From a virus: a stretch of DNA of 24,782 nucleotides. Location of the stretch: the IMG/VR virus record IMGVR_UViG_3300020056_000156, positions 1 to 24,782 of that record; one strand, 5' to 3'. The notes under the pieces are model-generated. The model saw nothing but the letters and a program-made list of their open reading frames with translations, was not told the origin of the DNA and made no database searches. Made by a program: the position numbers and the translations under genes. Within the stretch, counting starts at the first letter, position 1. Every line of letters begins with the position of its first letter. Positions 14,279-23,283 of this stretch are shown here, in pieces.

Positions 14279-14970
14279 TGGGGCCCACCGTCACACTTGA
14301 GCAGCTGGTTGACCGCTGCCTTACCTACGGGTACGGCACGGTTGACCGCGACACTTTCCGTACGCACATCAATCAGGCGTACATGCAGGTCGCCAATTCG
14401 TTCAAGTGGGACTGGCTGCAGGCTCAGGCTCTGGTGAAGACGCTTCCCGGTATCCCGGTAAGTGACCTGCCAGCTGACTTCAAGCTATTCGGGCGGCTGC
14501 AGCCGGTCACTGGCACCGATAATTGGTACGTGCCTGAGTACATGGATGAGATGGACTTCCGGTCCTACTCCCCCTTGAAGAAGGCGTCCGTGAATCTGCG
14601 GGCTCAGCCGCAGTTCTTTAGCCTGTGGGATGGCCAGATTCGCTGGAAGCCCGTACCGGACGACGAGTACGTGTATGGACTGTTCTACTGGGCAGCGCCA
14701 CAGCACCTTGAGCAGCCGGACGTGACGCGCATTCCTGACCACGACGTAGACGTGCTGGTTGTGGGAGCGCTCCGCAACGCCGCCATGCGAGAGAACAACC
14801 TGCAGAAGCAGTCGCTGTACTCTACACAGTACGAGGCCATGATGGAGCAGATGATGCGGAACCAGAAGGCAAAGCAGATGCAGAAGCGGTCTAGGGTGGA
14901 CATGCCGGAGACTTACGCTGGCCAGTTTGACGAGGATATCCACGGCGTTAGGCGCTGGTATCGTCGTTGA
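14278..14970 (+). CDS. Head-tail adaptor (tail tubular A / gp4-like) protein
   Basis: This 230-residue protein probably forms the ring joining portal and tail nozzle. N-terminal helices (VTLEQLVDRCLTYGYGTVDR, HINQAYMQVANSFKWDWLQA) match the usual start of podovirus adaptor proteins. A beta-rich middle follows (VKTLPGIPVSDLPADFKLFG, YVYGLFYWAAPQHLEQPDVT). A C-terminal helical region (LVVGALRNAAMRENNLQKQS, then MMEQMMRNQKAKQMQ) resembles the portal-hugging arm. Size and placement immediately before the nozzle-like gene agree. The start overlaps the upstream stop and the end overlaps the next TTG start. Confidence 0.75.
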   Translation: MGPTVTLEQLVDRCLTYGYGTVDRDTFRTHINQAYMQVANSFKWDWLQAQALVKTLPGIPVSDLPADFKLFGRLQPVTGTDNWYVPEYMDEMDFRSYSPLKKASVNLRAQPQFFSLWDGQIRWKPVPDDEYVYGLFYWAAPQHLEQPDVTRIPDHDVDVLVVGALRNAAMRENNLQKQSLYSTQYEAMMEQMMRNQKAKQMQKRSRVDMPETYAGQFDEDIHGVRRWYRR

Positions 14971-17264
14971 GTAAGCTCATCAACATCCCTTTCCCCGAGG
15001 GTGTCAATAGCGACGCCCCTGTATCCAAGCTGGAAGATTCCGAGTCGCCCATCATTCGGAACGTGATGACTCGCTACCTGCCGACCCAGGTGATCCCGCG
15101 TAACGGTATCCCTGTGGTCACGTCATGGTCGCTTGCGCTTGACGGCACGGACCAGTGGGCGGAGGCCGACGGCTGGTTTCCCTACTTCGCCGCACCCTCG
15201 CACGACGGACGTACATTTCTTATCGGCACCACCGACGGGACGTGCAAGTGGGCACCGTACTACCAGCCTACTGACTTGCCAGATTATAAAGATGACTTCC
15301 TGTACAAGAAGGGGTACGGGTTCATTGAGGTTGACCTTACGATTGAGCCCGACCCAAATGACCCCTACGACCCATCGTACAATATGTCTTACGGTACGTG
15401 GAAGTCCGGTGGAGATAAGGGGATTCAGGCTAACTTCTGGGGGCAGTGGGCGCATTATGACGGTATGACGTTTATCTGCGCTGCGGCTGATACCGTCAAT
15501 GGCACCGCTACCGTCAAATACGCAGCTAAGTTCTCTGACCCGGCTAGCACAACTAAGGGGCAGAGTCAGAGCTGGAATTACGCGGCCCTGCCCGGAGCAG
15601 AGAACATTCTGCCGCTTGCATTCCTGCAGGCTTGGTCCGGGCGTGTCACTATTAGTGCTAGTACCTCGCGTAACGAGTCAGTGACTATTACACCAACGGC
15701 AGAGGAAAATAAGTACAGCACAAAGATCAGTGCCGTAGACTCTAAGTACGTCGGTCGCATTGCGTGGCACGCAGCCGGTACGGCTAAGCCATTGACTCAC
15801 TACGAATACAAAATCAAGTCAACCACTCATTTTGAGCGCCCGTACCTGTTGGGGCTAAAGAAAGATGAGGGCCCTACCTCAACAAATATGATTGGTGAGT
15901 ATGCTCCTGTCGTCCACGCCCCCATCGGCTCGCACACGCTGGCTGTGTTCCGCGAGCGCGTGTTCGGCGCACGAGGTCATATCAGTCAGACGTGGGCCGA
16001 TACCTTGCATCAGGGGTTCCCTGAGGCCATTGAGGGCGTGGGTGGGTACTACGGTAACGCAGTGGTGTGGAGCCAGCCAGGCGCTCCTACCAAGTGGCCC
16101 ACCACTAACTACGCCATCGTAGACAACGACGACGCCGATCCTATTACCGCCATGTACGCAATGGACGACGCGCTGTACATCTTCAAGGCGACGCGCACCT
16201 ACCGCATGGTCGGCTACGACGAAGAATCATTCTCGGTCGAGAAGGTGTCTAACGTGGTGGGCTGTCCGTATCCTAACGGTGTGACTGCATACGAGGGTAC
16301 AATGTATTTCGTGTCAGACGATGCAGTGTATTCCATGACGAACGGCGAGCTTGAGAACCTAACCGTGACGGGCTCGGGCAAGGGCATCTCCAACCTGCTT
16401 GCTGAGCGCCCGTGGGCGCTGCACAAGAGCAGGCAGCAGGAACTGCAGGGGACCCCGATGTATGAGCACTACTGGCCCACCGTGGCAGTCACGCCGGACG
16501 GCCACCTGCTCATGTGCTGCCAGGACATCAAGGGCGGCTACGACCCGCTCAAGCTTACGGATAACTTCTGCTACGACATTGCGACTGGGACGTGGAGCGA
16601 GTGGGGTTACTACAACAAGGCACTCAACCCAATGCGCGTGCTGCAGGGTCCGACCGGGCGCGTCTACGGCATTCACCACTCGTTTATGACTGAGCTTACC
16701 GACGTATGGAACCCGACGGCCAAGCAGCTGCCCGTGTACGATGAGGTGCCTAACCTCACCCCCGAGTACCTGCACTGGTACGAAGCGCCCGATATGTACA
16801 CAGGGGACATCTGGATCGGTAGGCAGTGGCAGATGGAGATGCTTAAGTCGGCCCTCACGAGGACGCCTGTGCCCGTACAGATGGACGTGTATGTGTCGTC
16901 GCCGGGCTCGACAACCCGCATCAATGAGATGCAGATTGACCACGGCATCTACGCTGAGGCTGAGTACATCAAGCCTACGTGGCAGGTGTCGTTCGCATCC
17001 GACCCGGATATGCGTGAGGTCATTGACACGCACACCATCAAGCCCCGCGTCAAGGGCAAGGCAGACACAGTAGGACTGGATGAATACCATTTCAGCGACC
17101 GGCTGCTTAACACGTTCCAGCGTGAGGGCCAGACTATCCGTATTGTGTTCACCTGTCTTACCGATATTACTGATAATCCGCCGGAATCTTACAGACTGTA
17201 TAACGTCTTTATGGTCGCTGAGCAGGTCAGAACGCTCGGCGTTGACAATTCACCTACCAAATAG
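14967..17264 (+). CDS. Tail nozzle / stabilisation (tail tubular B / gp10-like) protein
   Basis: This 765-residue beta-rich protein should form the tube end below the adaptor. The start is TTG 14967, overlapping the adaptor stop (TTGA); no other start lies before the conserved-looking SKLINIPFPEGVNSDAPVSK opening, which is typical of this class. Repeating blade-like strands occur throughout (GDDALYIFKATRTYR-like DDALYIFKATRTYRMVGYDE, TMYFVSDDAVYSMTNGELEN, VTPDGHLLMCCQDIKGGYDP), consistent with a beta-propeller. The C-terminal region has LLNTFQREGQTIRIVFTCLT. The family assignment rests on length, fold-type repeats and position between the adaptor and the internal proteins. Confidence 0.8.
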   Translation: MSKLINIPFPEGVNSDAPVSKLEDSESPIIRNVMTRYLPTQVIPRNGIPVVTSWSLALDGTDQWAEADGWFPYFAAPSHDGRTFLIGTTDGTCKWAPYYQPTDLPDYKDDFLYKKGYGFIEVDLTIEPDPNDPYDPSYNMSYGTWKSGGDKGIQANFWGQWAHYDGMTFICAAADTVNGTATVKYAAKFSDPASTTKGQSQSWNYAALPGAENILPLAFLQAWSGRVTISASTSRNESVTITPTAEENKYSTKISAVDSKYVGRIAWHAAGTAKPLTHYEYKIKSTTHFERPYLLGLKKDEGPTSTNMIGEYAPVVHAPIGSHTLAVFRERVFGARGHISQTWADTLHQGFPEAIEGVGGYYGNAVVWSQPGAPTKWPTTNYAIVDNDDADPITAMYAMDDALYIFKATRTYRMVGYDEESFSVEKVSNVVGCPYPNGVTAYEGTMYFVSDDAVYSMTNGELENLTVTGSGKGISNLLAERPWALHKSRQQELQGTPMYEHYWPTVAVTPDGHLLMCCQDIKGGYDPLKLTDNFCYDIATGTWSEWGYYNKALNPMRVLQGPTGRVYGIHHSFMTELTDVWNPTAKQLPVYDEVPNLTPEYLHWYEAPDMYTGDIWIGRQWQMEMLKSALTRTPVPVQMDVYVSSPGSTTRINEMQIDHGIYAEAEYIKPTWQVSFASDPDMREVIDTHTIKPRVKGKADTVGLDEYHFSDRLLNTFQREGQTIRIVFTCLTDITDNPPESYRLYNVFMVAEQVRTLGVDNSPTK

Positions 17265-17266
17265 TA

Positions 17267-17275
17267 TGATATAAT
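17267..17275 (+). promoter_or_regulatory. Extended -10 promoter before the internal virion protein genes
   Basis: TGATATAAT lies just after the nozzle stop, preceded by AAATAGTA exactly as at 7393. A perfect TTGACA occurs at 17242-17247, but its spacing to the -10 is 22 bases, too long for a normal promoter. Predicted transcription starts near 17282, giving a leader of about 8 bases before ATG 17290. AGGGG at 17276-17280 would lie outside that transcript. Confidence 0.65.
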
Positions 17276-17289
17276 AGGGGCAGTTTACA

Positions 17290-17478
17290 ATGCTAAACAC
17301 TATGCTAAACCGATATGGACGCCACTATGGCACGGAGGGACAGCGCACGACGATGCTCGATTCCGCACGTCGCATGATGACTAAGCAGACAGGCGTGACG
17401 CCTGAGGTCCCTGCTGCTCCGGGGCTGTCCTCACGCATTAGCCCCGGCACTGTTCCTATGAAGAAGGAGATGCGGTAA
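17290..17478 (+). CDS. Small basic hypothetical protein
   Basis: This 62-residue protein is Met- and Arg-rich at its start (MLNTMLNRYGRHYGTEGQRT) with a Pro-rich middle (VTPEVPAAPGLSSRISPG). No domain is recognised. An alternative ATG at 17299 would remove three residues. AGGGG lies 9 bases before ATG 17290, which supports that start. Its stop overlaps the next ATG (TAATG). It opens the internal virion protein unit, so it could be a minor structural or assembly protein. Confidence 0.6.
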   Translation: MLNTMLNRYGRHYGTEGQRTTMLDSARRMMTKQTGVTPEVPAAPGLSSRISPGTVPMKKEMR

Positions 17479-18212
17479 TGGCTGATAACCTTAGCTTCCA
17501 GCATTGGTTTAAGGCTTACAAGAAGCTCAAGGGCAAGCGCAAGGACGGCGTTGCCTACAAGAACGCGAAGATTGACGAAACCTCACGCAACGCTTACTGG
17601 AAGTGGCGTTCTAACAAGGGCGCTCCGGTCTACGGCTCACCTCAGAACCCCAAGGACATCGCTGAGGACACGCCTGTTCCGCCGCCTGCGTATGACCCGA
17701 ATGCCTACAGGGACACGGAGTACTTGAACGCCGAGCGCGATCTTAACACCCAGCTTAATCAGGACCAGACCGCGCTTGATGAGGAGCACCGGAACTACCT
17801 TATTGAGACATTTGGTAGCGACTTCGTTAACAAAGCAGGGGCCGGACGCCCGGCGCTCAACATTCAGAAGAACGCTGCCGGGACTTTTGACAACGCTCAG
17901 ATTGAGCAGTTCGGTGGTCAGTTTGCCAACATGCGGGAAATGCGCGACCAGGGGTATAAGAACACGCTGAACTCAAGCGCTCAGCGCGGGATGCTCAGGT
18001 CCGGTAACAACACCGTGCAGCGTAAGCGGACTACTGACCAGTACCAGCAGAACACGCTGGACGCGCTTAGAGGGTACAACAACAATGCCACAACGTACAA
18101 CCGTAGGTACTCAGACAACCTCACTAATCACACCAACTCAATGCAGAGCCTCCAAAGCACGGCTCAAGAGCGAGCCAAGCGTAGGTACAACGAGCGCTGG
18201 GGGATTAGCTAA
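17478..18212 (+). CDS. Probable internal virion protein, small (244 residues)
   Basis: This protein is hydrophilic, mostly helical and rich in Asn, Gln and Arg. An N-terminal basic segment (FKAYKKLKGKRKDGVAYKNA) is followed by a helix around residues 78-112 (YLNAERDLNTQLNQDQTALD). A block with NSSAQRGMLRSGNNTVQRKR lies at about 165-184. The RG-M-L-x-SG motif followed by a long helix resembles small virion proteins common near the tail genes of actinobacterial phages; that comparison is from memory. It precedes two larger helical proteins, like the gp14-gp15-gp16 order of T7-type internal proteins. The role is inferred. Confidence 0.65.
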   Translation: MADNLSFQHWFKAYKKLKGKRKDGVAYKNAKIDETSRNAYWKWRSNKGAPVYGSPQNPKDIAEDTPVPPPAYDPNAYRDTEYLNAERDLNTQLNQDQTALDEEHRNYLIETFGSDFVNKAGAGRPALNIQKNAAGTFDNAQIEQFGGQFANMREMRDQGYKNTLNSSAQRGMLRSGNNTVQRKRTTDQYQQNTLDALRGYNNNATTYNRRYSDNLTNHTNSMQSLQSTAQERAKRRYNERWGIS

Positions 18213-19579
18213 TGTCTACTAATAACAATAGCCTTGACAACCCACGGCACAAGAAGCGACTTAAGAACTCCAACAAGCGCCGTGGCGTCGGCACAATGGG
18301 CCGGAAGTACGGCAAGGCGCAAATCCGCTGGGATAAGCAGAAAAAGAGGTACGTTGTATATAACTACTGGGCCGATGACCTGAAAGCTTCTAAGCCCGCC
18401 GAGATTCGCACTGCGTACAGCGGAGAAATTAAGGATTACGAAGACTACCTCAAGAGCAAGGGCATCAGTGTCCCTAGTGCTGGGTCAGCGACTGGCTCGC
18501 CCGGCTCCCAACAGGGAACCACTCAGGCAGCCAGTACGGCAACCGGCAGCTCGTCCTCGTCGGACGATGTAAAGACAAGCTCACCATTCAAGGGGTACAC
18601 GCCCGACAGCAAGAAGACTATTGATAACTTCTTCCATGATATGTTTGCCCCCGCGCGGCGCAGCCTCGCCCGTGAGCGCAGGCGTTTTGATGAGCGTAAG
18701 GCAGCGTCGGAAGGTGCGTGGGGGAGCTACAACACTTGGCTTGAGTCTCAGCGTACGAAGTATAACCAGCAGGCAGCAGCGATTGCTAGCGAGAACAAAA
18801 CTCGGGCAGAGGACCTTCACGGTCAGACGACCAGCATGGTTGCAAAGTTTGCCGACCAGGGATTCGTTGACGCCTCGCTGCAGAGCGGTACTACAGCAGC
18901 CGCTGCTGACACCGTTGCTGGCCAGTCGGAGACTTCCAACGCAGCTCAGAGCGCCCTTGATAAGATCAACCAGGACTACCATAACGCCCAGTTGAACATT
19001 GATAGCATGGCAAGCGCTGAGGCTAGGTCTGGTCTTGACGCAGCGTACATGAAGGGCATTGACGAGCTCGCGGGTAAGGAAGCCGAGCTGAACGAGAAGA
19101 TCGCTGCGGCTAAGCTCGACCGCTTCTACAAGGACCGGCAGTACGGTCTTGACAAGGAGGCCGCTGAGTGGCTTAGGTCGTCGCAGGGTCGGGCGCTTGA
19201 CCAGAAGGACGAAGAGATTAACGCTTCTAAGGCATCATCTGCTGCTACCGCAGCCAAGGACGCTCGCAAAGCTAGGATTGACGCAGCGAACGACTTGGTT
19301 AAGAACAACAAGACCGTCCAAGAAGGCATGAGGACAGCTGTTGAGGAGCTTAATAAGATGAAGACCGACAGGCAGTGGGGGACCGACGCGCTTGATGCGG
19401 GGGGCGAGGGTGACGTTATGCGGCAGGCCGCTCGTCACCTCAGGGCCATCTACTATAACCTGCTCGGCAACGAAGAGGTTGCCAAGCGGATTATGACCAG
19501 CGTGTTCCAAGACCGCTTTAGGAACCAGCCTGCGGCTGTCAAGGAGTTCTCTGACATCTGGAACGGGCGTAGGGAATAG
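18212..19579 (+). CDS. Probable internal virion protein, medium (455 residues)
   Basis: This protein starts with TAATG overlap. Its N terminus is basic (HKKRLKNSNKRRGVGTMGRK), followed by a Ser/Gly/Thr/Ala low-complexity linker at about residues 88-120. Long alpha-helical, probably coiled-coil stretches run from about 135 to 440 (RRSLARERRRFDERKAASEG, ELAGKEAELNEKIAAAKLDR). A Q-G-F-x-DASLQSG segment at about 216-226 resembles the RGM-LRSG block of the preceding protein, so the two may be related. There is no catalytic motif. By position and helix content it is a candidate ejection or internal core protein. The stop overlaps the next GTG start. Confidence 0.65.
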   Translation: MSTNNNSLDNPRHKKRLKNSNKRRGVGTMGRKYGKAQIRWDKQKKRYVVYNYWADDLKASKPAEIRTAYSGEIKDYEDYLKSKGISVPSAGSATGSPGSQQGTTQAASTATGSSSSSDDVKTSSPFKGYTPDSKKTIDNFFHDMFAPARRSLARERRRFDERKAASEGAWGSYNTWLESQRTKYNQQAAAIASENKTRAEDLHGQTTSMVAKFADQGFVDASLQSGTTAAAADTVAGQSETSNAAQSALDKINQDYHNAQLNIDSMASAEARSGLDAAYMKGIDELAGKEAELNEKIAAAKLDRFYKDRQYGLDKEAAEWLRSSQGRALDQKDEEINASKASSAATAAKDARKARIDAANDLVKNNKTVQEGMRTAVEELNKMKTDRQWGTDALDAGGEGDVMRQAARHLRAIYYNLLGNEEVAKRIMTSVFQDRFRNQPAAVKEFSDIWNGRRE

Positions 19580-22500
19580 TGGCCAAGTCCCAAAACATTG
19601 TTGGGGTGCTTGATGCGCTTCGCAAGGAATACGGACTAGAGCAGGAAGTAAACGATTGGCCAGACGCTTACCGTAAGTACTACTCAAAGCCGTTTATCCC
19701 GTCTGCTACCCCGGACTTTTACAAGGGGCTCGGAGGCGGTGACGACGGCATTAGTATTGGCGACGTGTTTTCTCCGTTCAAGAGCGTTGGAATGGCCGCG
19801 CTTAATACCCTGTCGGTGCCGCAGGCCATCGCGTTCACGCTTGCGTCCAAGGGTATCGAGGGCGTAACCGGGCGCGAGGGGATGGACTGGTCCGACTTGG
19901 CCGGTGGATTTAGTGAGGACTACCAGGGCTTCAAGGAAATCTTGGAGCAGTCCGGCGTGCCAGAGGACTCTAAGTGGTCTACTTGGGCTGGGCTCGCGGG
20001 TGACATTGCGCTTGACCCGCTTTGGTTTGCGGCCCCCGTTAAGGCTGTTCGTACAGCCGCCAAGACGCCGATGGATGTTGCCAAGGCGTTTAGGAGCATG
20101 CGCGATCCGCGAGCTATTGCCGCAGCTCGGAAGACGGGTGAGGAGGCTGGCCCCACGGAGGGCTGGAAGGAAGCCCTTGGTAAGTTTGCTGCAACTGGGA
20201 GCCCCGAGGTCCGTGCTCAAGCAAGGGTCTTTGATGACTACGTTGCCGCAGCGGCCCCGGCGGCTGTCCCTGCTGCAACGGGGTCGGCTAACGACATAGC
20301 TTCTGCGCTTGCCAGTCTGGCTGACCCGACGGCTATCGCAAGCGCGGAGCGAGTCGGGACGCGGGACGCACTGTCTAAGGGCCTGCCTGATATGTGGAGC
20401 GGTAAGGTATCCGACGATGTTAAGCCACCGCCGGGCGAGGTTGCAGTCAAGCAGGACATCGTTGATATGTCTGATGAGATGTATGACGGCTGGGACTACG
20501 TTGACGAGAATGGTGTTGTCGGTGGGCTCCGTGACGAGCAGGGGCTGATTACCCCGGTTGCCGCTGAGCGAGCCGGAGCAGAGAAAAGCGGCAGGGTCGG
20601 AACCACGTTCAAGACTGAGGATGATGAGACTCTTATTGGAGAGCTTGGTAGAAGGCTGCGCGGAGAAAAGAAGCCCGAGCCTAAGTGGGTAGACAAGGAC
20701 GGCAAGCGACACCTCATGCAAGGGGAGACTGAGAACAGGGTGGCCATAAGCATTGGTCTGGCACCGTGGAAGCAGTCGAGCAGGTTCAATAAGCAGATTG
20801 CGTTCGGCCCCTCCTGGGCACGACACATTGACAGCAGCAGCTGGTTCAGCCGCAAGATTCGCGGCATTGTGATGCTGCCTGTTGAGAAGGGTATGCACCA
20901 GCTGGGTAGGTCAGCTCGTGAGCAGCGAGGAGACAACGCGACGGCTATTCTTAAGCAGCAGGAGGACTTTGCGGCGCGAGGAAAGGACCTCGCTGAGCGA
21001 CGCTCAAGGGTTGGGAGGACCGACTGGGAGGGCAAGACTGCGGCGGAGATTATGGACATTCGCTCAACAGCTATGTCTTTGGTTTCCGGTGCCAGAAACC
21101 TTGCTACTGACTCAGAAAGCGTTAAGAAGCTGGCCGAGTTTGAGAAGAATATGATTGATGAGATGATCCTTACTACCGACGATATCAAGCTTATTGATTA
21201 CTACAACGCAAGGTATCTTGCTGAGTATCGGCTGGCTAACGGTGGTAAGATGCCCGACCAGGGCGGTGTCGCTATCGGTGCCTACGCGCCGCAGGGACCG
21301 GACCCGAAGTCTCTGTCGCTTCTTAGGCTTGAGGGCCGTATGAACGCCGAGAATAATGTTGGTCGTGGTAACAGGACACAGACTGATATGAACTCGGAGA
21401 AGCAGCGCCAGTTTGGTTCTGTCTTTAACTACATGACAGGACGCCAGTTCACTTCTCACCTCACCGACATGGGCATGAGTCAGGCAACGGCTAACAAGAT
21501 GATGCAGATTATCAAGGATTCTATTCCCAAGGAGTACGGTAAGGAACTTTCCCAACGGCTCAAGGGCAAGAGTGCAGACGAGTTCTTGGGATTTGCCCCG
21601 ACGGAGAGGCAGCTTAAGATTGGCGGTGTCGCTGAGCCGATCAACCCCGAGCTTAACTTCTTCTCTTTGGTCAAGCGTAAGAACGAGGACATGATCGAGG
21701 CGCGGCTTGATCGCCACATTATGATGCTGCTTGAACAGAACGGCCTAATCAAACGGACGGTTGACGAGGACGGCAAGACCACGTTTACGGGAGTGGTTGA
21801 TAAGAGCCCCCCGATGAAAACTCGTGAAGGCATTAAGATGGAGGGCGACCCGTCCTACTGGACTAGGCGCAAGGAGGAGTTCATTAAGAACGAGCGCCTT
21901 CTGTACGACGATACTGCCGACCTCGGTAGGATCGCGCTCAGTACATTCAGGTTTATGAAGCTGGCCTTCACGCAGCCGTGGCCAATGCACTACTGGAACA
22001 ACATGCTCGGTGACTTCTTTAACTCAATGGTGAACGCCGGGCCCACCGCTGCGGGTAAGGCAACTAAGTCGTCGTTTACTATTGCAGGTCGAGGGCGCAA
22101 GGAGGGAGAGTTCTCAATTCCAACCTTGCGTTACGGAGACAAGTACGCCCGCGCCGCTGCTATGGAGCGTGGCGTAATGGATGAAGTGTTTGAGGTGGGT
22201 GGTGTTAAGTACACGGGTGACCAGCTTACCGCGCTTGCTCACCTCACCGGGCTTGGGCGAGGGTTCACTGGTGAAATTGGAGAGAACCTTGGGGACCAGC
22301 TTGCAAGAGAGCTCGGCCACACAACCAAGATGTTCGAGGCTGCTAAGGCCCCGTGGACTACATACTTTAGGTTTATGCAGCGGCAGAACGTTACCCGAGA
22401 GGACGCGATGCGTTTCCGCACCTGGGTCAACCACATGGAGGACGGTAAGAATCCTATCGAAGCATCGCTGACAACCATTGACGGCGTGTTCGACTACGGT

Positions 22501-23283
22501 GCCCTGTCTCGGTTTGAGAAGGTCTGGATGCGTAACATCCTCATGTTCTACACTTGGATGCGACTCAACACTCCCTTCCAGTGGCGAGCGATGCTTAAGA
22601 ACCCCGGCCTTTACGCTTCTTACGGAGCTATCGAGCGCGACCGACCGAAGAGTCCTAATGAGCCGGGCTACGTCAGTGAGCTGGGGCTGCTGCCTATCCC
22701 CCTTCTTGGTAACGTGTCCATCGGTGCGCCGTGGGCTGACCTCCACAAGAGCTACCTGCCGTTCACCAGCGACACCGATACGGTTCAGTCGTATACTTCT
22801 GACTACCTGTCCGCACTGAACCCCATTGCAAAGATTCCTTTCGAGCTTGCTACGAACAAGAACATCTTTACTGGTGCTCCTGTTCGACAGTTCCCCGGAC
22901 AGAAGAAAGAGATGCCGTTTGGTCCTCTTAACAAGCCAATTGTAGAGTCTGGGATTCTGGGCCCGTTGGTTGGCTACCAGCGGCAGCGCAAGGGCGGGGA
23001 GCTTGTGCCCGCAATGAATGCTCGCGTTGACCACGCCTTGGGCAGCTTCCTCGGTCCGTTGGCGACGCTAGGCGATAGGTTCCCGGCCAACTTTGGTGGC
23101 CCGGAGGCTAGGCCGCAGAACGATACGTGGAGTATCATAACCCAGATTGCTGGCGTCGGTCGTACTGTTGAACCTAGCCCGTACTGGGCAGACGCCGCCA
23201 AGGTGCGTGAGGCACGTAAGAAGGCGGACCTTACAAGGCTGCGTAATGCAGAAGCACTGGTCCCTAACTACACCGGAGGCTAA
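19579..23283 (+). CDS. Very large internal virion / DNA-ejection protein (1234 residues)
   Basis: This is the longest gene in the window. GTG 19579 overlaps the upstream TAG. The N-terminal region includes GDIALDPLWFAAPVKAV, a phrase typical of large podovirus virion proteins. Two related segments are centred on DP(R/T)AIA at residues 176 and 249, with 11 of 24 aligned positions identical. Charged regions at about 340-700 follow. The stretch FMKLAFTQPWPMHYWNNMLG lies near residue 800, and a helical block with WMRNILMFYTWMRLNTPFQW near 980. No lysozyme or protease active site is evident. The gene order before a peptidoglycan hydrolase and after two helical proteins suggests an internal core protein that leaves the capsid with the DNA. 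The function is inference. Confidence 0.75.
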   Translation: MAKSQNIVGVLDALRKEYGLEQEVNDWPDAYRKYYSKPFIPSATPDFYKGLGGGDDGISIGDVFSPFKSVGMAALNTLSVPQAIAFTLASKGIEGVTGREGMDWSDLAGGFSEDYQGFKEILEQSGVPEDSKWSTWAGLAGDIALDPLWFAAPVKAVRTAAKTPMDVAKAFRSMRDPRAIAAARKTGEEAGPTEGWKEALGKFAATGSPEVRAQARVFDDYVAAAAPAAVPAATGSANDIASALASLADPTAIASAERVGTRDALSKGLPDMWSGKVSDDVKPPPGEVAVKQDIVDMSDEMYDGWDYVDENGVVGGLRDEQGLITPVAAERAGAEKSGRVGTTFKTEDDETLIGELGRRLRGEKKPEPKWVDKDGKRHLMQGETENRVAISIGLAPWKQSSRFNKQIAFGPSWARHIDSSSWFSRKIRGIVMLPVEKGMHQLGRSAREQRGDNATAILKQQEDFAARGKDLAERRSRVGRTDWEGKTAAEIMDIRSTAMSLVSGARNLATDSESVKKLAEFEKNMIDEMILTTDDIKLIDYYNARYLAEYRLANGGKMPDQGGVAIGAYAPQGPDPKSLSLLRLEGRMNAENNVGRGNRTQTDMNSEKQRQFGSVFNYMTGRQFTSHLTDMGMSQATANKMMQIIKDSIPKEYGKELSQRLKGKSADEFLGFAPTERQLKIGGVAEPINPELNFFSLVKRKNEDMIEARLDRHIMMLLEQNGLIKRTVDEDGKTTFTGVVDKSPPMKTREGIKMEGDPSYWTRRKEEFIKNERLLYDDTADLGRIALSTFRFMKLAFTQPWPMHYWNNMLGDFFNSMVNAGPTAAGKATKSSFTIAGRGRKEGEFSIPTLRYGDKYARAAAMERGVMDEVFEVGGVKYTGDQLTALAHLTGLGRGFTGEIGENLGDQLARELGHTTKMFEAAKAPWTTYFRFMQRQNVTREDAMRFRTWVNHMEDGKNPIEASLTTIDGVFDYGALSRFEKVWMRNILMFYTWMRLNTPFQWRAMLKNPGLYASYGAIERDRPKSPNEPGYVSELGLLPIPLLGNVSIGAPWADLHKSYLPFTSDTDTVQSYTSDYLSALNPIAKIPFELATNKNIFTGAPVRQFPGQKKEMPFGPLNKPIVESGILGPLVGYQRQRKGGELVPAMNARVDHALGSFLGPLATLGDRFPANFGGPEARPQNDTWSIITQIAGVGRTVEPSPYWADAAKVREARKKADLTRLRNAEALVPNYTGG

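Noticed and set aside
17242-17247. TTGACA considered as the -35 of the 17267 promoter
   Set aside because: The spacer is 22 bases, too long for normal recognition; it is also in-frame coding for Val-Asp-Asn.
19684-20898. - strand open frame of 404 codons opposite the large virion protein
   Set aside because: Shadow of the 1234-residue gene; low-complexity basic product.
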